Part shown: positions 62,113 through 64,000 of the stretch, in pieces
How the letters are laid out: each line of letters opens with the position of its first letter
Position numbering within the stretch: position 1 is the first letter of the stretch
DNA from: Roseomonas populi
Lineage (GTDB): Bacteria; Pseudomonadota; Alphaproteobacteria; Acetobacterales; Acetobacteraceae
Direction of reading: 5' to 3'
NCBI RefSeq assembly: GCF_024594815.1
Contig: NZ_JANJOU010000004.1
Span: 1 to 64,000 of the forward strand
Length of the DNA stretch: 64,000 bases
The notes under the pieces: generated by a model
What the model was told of the DNA's origin: nothing
The model's database searches: none
Seen by the model: the letters and a program-made list of their open reading frames with translations, nothing else
Program-made: the position numbers and the translations under genes

Positions 62113-63093
62113 ATGGGGCGTCTTGTCGATGGCGAGTGGCACGACCAGTGGTACGACACCAAGGCGACGGATGGGCGGTTCGTCCGCAAGGACAGCGCCT
62201 TCCGCAACTGGGTCACCGCTGATGGCAGCCCCGGCCCGAGCGGGGAGGGTGGCTTTCCCGCGGAGCCCGGGCGGTATCACCTCTATGTCTCGCTCGCCTG
62301 CCCCTGGGCACATCGGGCGCTGATCCTGCGCGCGCGCAAGGGGCTGGAGGGGATGATCGGCCTCTCCGTCGTCCACTGGCGGATGCGGGAGAATGGCTGG
62401 ACCTTCGAGGACGGGCCGGGCGTGATCCCGGACACGGTGAACCACGCGCGCTTCCTGCATCAGGTCTACACGGTGGCTGACCCGCGCTACACCGGGCGCG
62501 TGACGGTGCCGGTGCTGTGGGACAAGCAGCGCGGCACCATCGTGAACAACGAGTCCGCGGAGATCATCCGCATGCTGGACCACGCCTTCGACGGCGTGGG
62601 CGCCACGCCGGGTGACCACGCGCCGGCCGGGCTGCTGGGCGAGATCGATGCGGTGAACGCCAGCATCTACGACGCGGTGAACAATGGCGTGTACAAGGCC
62701 GGCTTCGCCACGACGCAGCCCGCCTATGAGGAGGCGGCGCGCGCCGTCTTCGCGAAGCTGGACGAGCTGGATGCGCACCTGGCCACACGGCGCTATCTCG
62801 TCGGCAACGTGCTGACGGAGGCCGACATCCGCCTCTTCACCACGCTGGTGCGCTTCGATCTCGTCTACCACGGGCATTTCAAATGTAACCTGCGGCGGAT
62901 CGCGGACTACCCGGCGCTGTTCCCGTACCTGCGCGACCTCTACCAGTCGCCGGGCTTCGGCGAGACCTGCGATTTCCTGCATATGAAGCGGCACTATTAC
63001 GAGAGCCACCCGACGGTGAACCCGACGGGCATCGTGCCGATCGGGCCGGACCAGGACCTCTCGGCGCCGCATGGGCGGGAGGCGCTGGGCTAG
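62113..63093 (+). CDS. Glutathionyl-hydroquinone reductase-like GST
   Basis: A 326-residue protein of the YqjG/ECM4 group. The catalytic Cys is in LACPWAHRALI (C63). Other features: VPVLWDKQRGTIVNNESAEIIRML, YDAVNNGVYKAGFATTQPAYEEA and DIRLFTTLVRFDLVYHGHFKCN, in parts, with the C-terminal His/Tyr-rich YYESHPTVNP. These enzymes reduce glutathionyl-hydroquinones. ATG at 62113 is five bases after the TRAP gene, so they are cotranscribed. Confidence 0.93.
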   Translation: MGRLVDGEWHDQWYDTKATDGRFVRKDSAFRNWVTADGSPGPSGEGGFPAEPGRYHLYVSLACPWAHRALILRARKGLEGMIGLSVVHWRMRENGWTFEDGPGVIPDTVNHARFLHQVYTVADPRYTGRVTVPVLWDKQRGTIVNNESAEIIRMLDHAFDGVGATPGDHAPAGLLGEIDAVNASIYDAVNNGVYKAGFATTQPAYEEAARAVFAKLDELDAHLATRRYLVGNVLTEADIRLFTTLVRFDLVYHGHFKCNLRRIADYPALFPYLRDLYQSPGFGETCDFLHMKRHYYESHPTVNPTGIVPIGPDQDLSAPHGREALG

Positions 63094-63102
63094 AGGCCCG
63101 CG

Positions 63103-63810
63103 CTACTCCCGCAGCGCGCGGGCCGGCACGGCGACACCGCGGGCCGCATCCAGCGCCACAGCGACGGAGACGCCAGCCACGGCCCAGCCTCCGTCGGGGC
63201 CGCGCGCCAGCAGAGGGGCGCCGCTCGCGCCACGGGTGGCGGCGCAGTCATGCGCGATCAACCGCAGGCCTTCCAGGACCGCCGTGCCGAGAACGCGGCA
63301 GGCGGTGTCGGCCATCAGCACCTCCGGCCGGTCCTGCTGGTAGCCGCCGAGCATGAGCGGCTGGCTCGGGGTGGGATTCTCCTCCAGCAGGGGGAGCGGC
63401 TGCGCCTCGATGGGTGCTTCCAGCGTCACCACGGCCCAGTCAGCGCCGCGCGGGAGGCGCGTGCGCGGGTCGAAGCCTGGGCCGGTGCGGAAGCCCGCGG
63501 CGCGCGCCGTCGCCTTCCAGGCGCCCTGGCGATAGCCCAGCAGGAAATGGACGGAGGAGGGCTGGACCAACCGGCCGGTGCGGGGCGCCACGAGGCAGTG
63601 CGCGGCGGTGAGGACGGTGCGCGAGCCGATCAGCGTGCCGGTGCAGCGGGAGCCCAGTTCCGTCTGCACCCGGCCCAGCGAGGCCCAGGGCGGGGCCCCG
63701 GCATCCACCACCCGCCGGGCATCCCCGGCGCCGAGGCCGGGGAGGACGGAAGGGGGGATCCGGGGCTCGGCCAGGGCCGGCCCGGCGAGAAGGAGGAAGG
63801 CCGCGATCAG
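63103..63810 (-). CDS. Trypsin-like serine protease, secreted
   Basis: A GTG at 63711 would start at the mature domain. A CTG at 63810, overlapping the cynS stop as CTGA, would give a signal peptide (IAAFLLLAGPALAEP) and a prodomain, about 235 residues in all. No ATG, GTG or TTG lies in frame between. The catalytic His is in TAAHC, Asp in PRGADWAVVTLE, Ser in ATRGASGAPLL; four cysteines allow two disulfides. CTG starts are rare, so the start is uncertain, but the signal peptide argues for the longer form. Confidence 0.8.
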   Translation of the reverse strand: MIAAFLLLAGPALAEPRIPPSVLPGLGAGDARRVVDAGAPPWASLGRVQTELGSRCTGTLIGSRTVLTAAHCLVAPRTGRLVQPSSVHFLLGYRQGAWKATARAAGFRTGPGFDPRTRLPRGADWAVVTLEAPIEAQPLPLLEENPTPSQPLMLGGYQQDRPEVLMADTACRVLGTAVLEGLRLIAHDCAATRGASGAPLLARGPDGGWAVAGVSVAVALDAARGVAVPARALRE

Positions 63811-64000
63811 TACCGCTTGTAGGGCAAGAACTTGCCGGACATGGTGATCCGCACGCGGTCGCCCTTCTGGTCGGGCTGGCGCTCCAGGGTCATGTCGTAG
63901 TCGATCGCGGACATAATGCCGTCGCCGAACTCCTCGTGAATCATTTCCTTCCAGGTCGTGCCGTAGACCAGCACCAGTTCGTGGAAGCGGTAGATCAGCG
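63807..64000 (-). CDS. cynS: Cyanate hydratase (CynS), 3' end only
   Basis: The last 63 or so residues of a gene that continues past the window. The sequence LIYRFHELVLVYGTTWKE and EEFGDGIMSAIDYDMTLERQ, ending GKFLPYKRY, matches the C-terminal catalytic domain of cyanase. The active-site Arg and Glu (YRFHE) and Ser (GIMSAI) are all present. CynS converts cyanate and bicarbonate to ammonia and carbon dioxide. Its stop overlaps the CTG of the protease gene. Confidence 0.93.
   Translation of the reverse strand, partial: LIYRFHELVLVYGTTWKEMIHEEFGDGIMSAIDYDMTLERQPDQKGDRVRITMSGKFLPYKRY

Noticed and set aside
1-64000. tRNA and rRNA genes, CRISPR arrays, prophage or IS transposases.
   Set aside because: No cloverleaf with CCA-adjacent acceptor, no repeat-spacer array, and no transposase or phage structural motifs were found.

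Overview
The window comes from the chromosome of a very GC-rich alphaproteobacterium. The best fit is Acetobacteraceae, something like Roseomonas. The evidence is indirect: alphaproteobacterial envelope families (an EipB/DUF1849 protein and a DUF992 protein), Bug/TTT and TRAP solute receptors, a nitronate-monooxygenase homologue of a type I associate with this family, and uniform high-GC codon use. No 16S rRNA or tRNA gene was found, so the placement rests on protein families only. There is no prophage, CRISPR array, IS transposase or plasmid backbone; this is ordinary core and accessory chromosome, densely coding on both strands.

Layout. 1-6.8 kb: the end of an SH3-domain protein, an unknown 622-residue protein coupled to a DUF2272 lipoprotein, an H-NS protein behind an AT-richer leader, an aldose epimerase, a PhyH-type dioxygenase and a DUF992 protein. 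6.8-18 kb: methyltransferase and gloB (divergent), a cupin, a hybrid histidine kinase, trpS, murJ, a frameshifted SDR, small unknown proteins, an L,D-transpeptidase and ribA. 18-24 kb: a response regulator convergent with a PhoR-like kinase, an LpoA-like lipoprotein, rsmI and a glycosyltransferase. 24-31 kb: a molybdenum hydroxylase large subunit with an SDR, a cysteine hydrolase, a Bug receptor, hemW and a YbaK protein. 31-35 kb: an MFS pump, two unknown coupled genes and a PEBP protein. 35-46 kb: cspA and pnp (divergent), an NMO-like flavoprotein, a FAH hydrolase, a Tat-exported hydrolase, a MATE pump, a thioesterase, a GP-rich secreted protein and a porin. 46-57.5 kb: eipB, aspS, yqgE, a peroxiredoxin, an SDR, a thioesterase, motA-motB, an EcsC protein and hslU. 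57.5-64 kb: an ArsR/MFS divergent pair with two palindromic operators, an Lrp/HPPD divergent pair, a TRAP receptor, a glutathionyl-hydroquinone-reductase-like GST, a secreted trypsin-like protease and the 3' end of cynS.

The most unusual feature is a mosaic intergenic element, found complete or partial at seven sites (near 0.53, 6.1, 23.8, 45.9, 48.8, 51.5 and 59.1 kb) and in both orientations. It combines a long hairpin, often with a GGAA tetraloop, a short conserved linker, and a second hairpin whose stem sequence changes between copies while pairing is kept. It lies between genes, usually just after a stop codon. The compensatory changes suggest that the fold is selected, for example as a terminator, a REP-like element or a non-autonomous mobile element.

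Other points worth checking: a C8 homopolymer that shifts the frame of an SDR exactly before its expected stop; a protease whose signal peptide can only start at CTG inside the cynS stop codon; hslU without hslV; and a molybdenum hydroxylase large subunit without its partner subunits. Start codons were chosen from Shine-Dalgarno spacing, signal peptides and overlaps, and several differ from the longest open frame.
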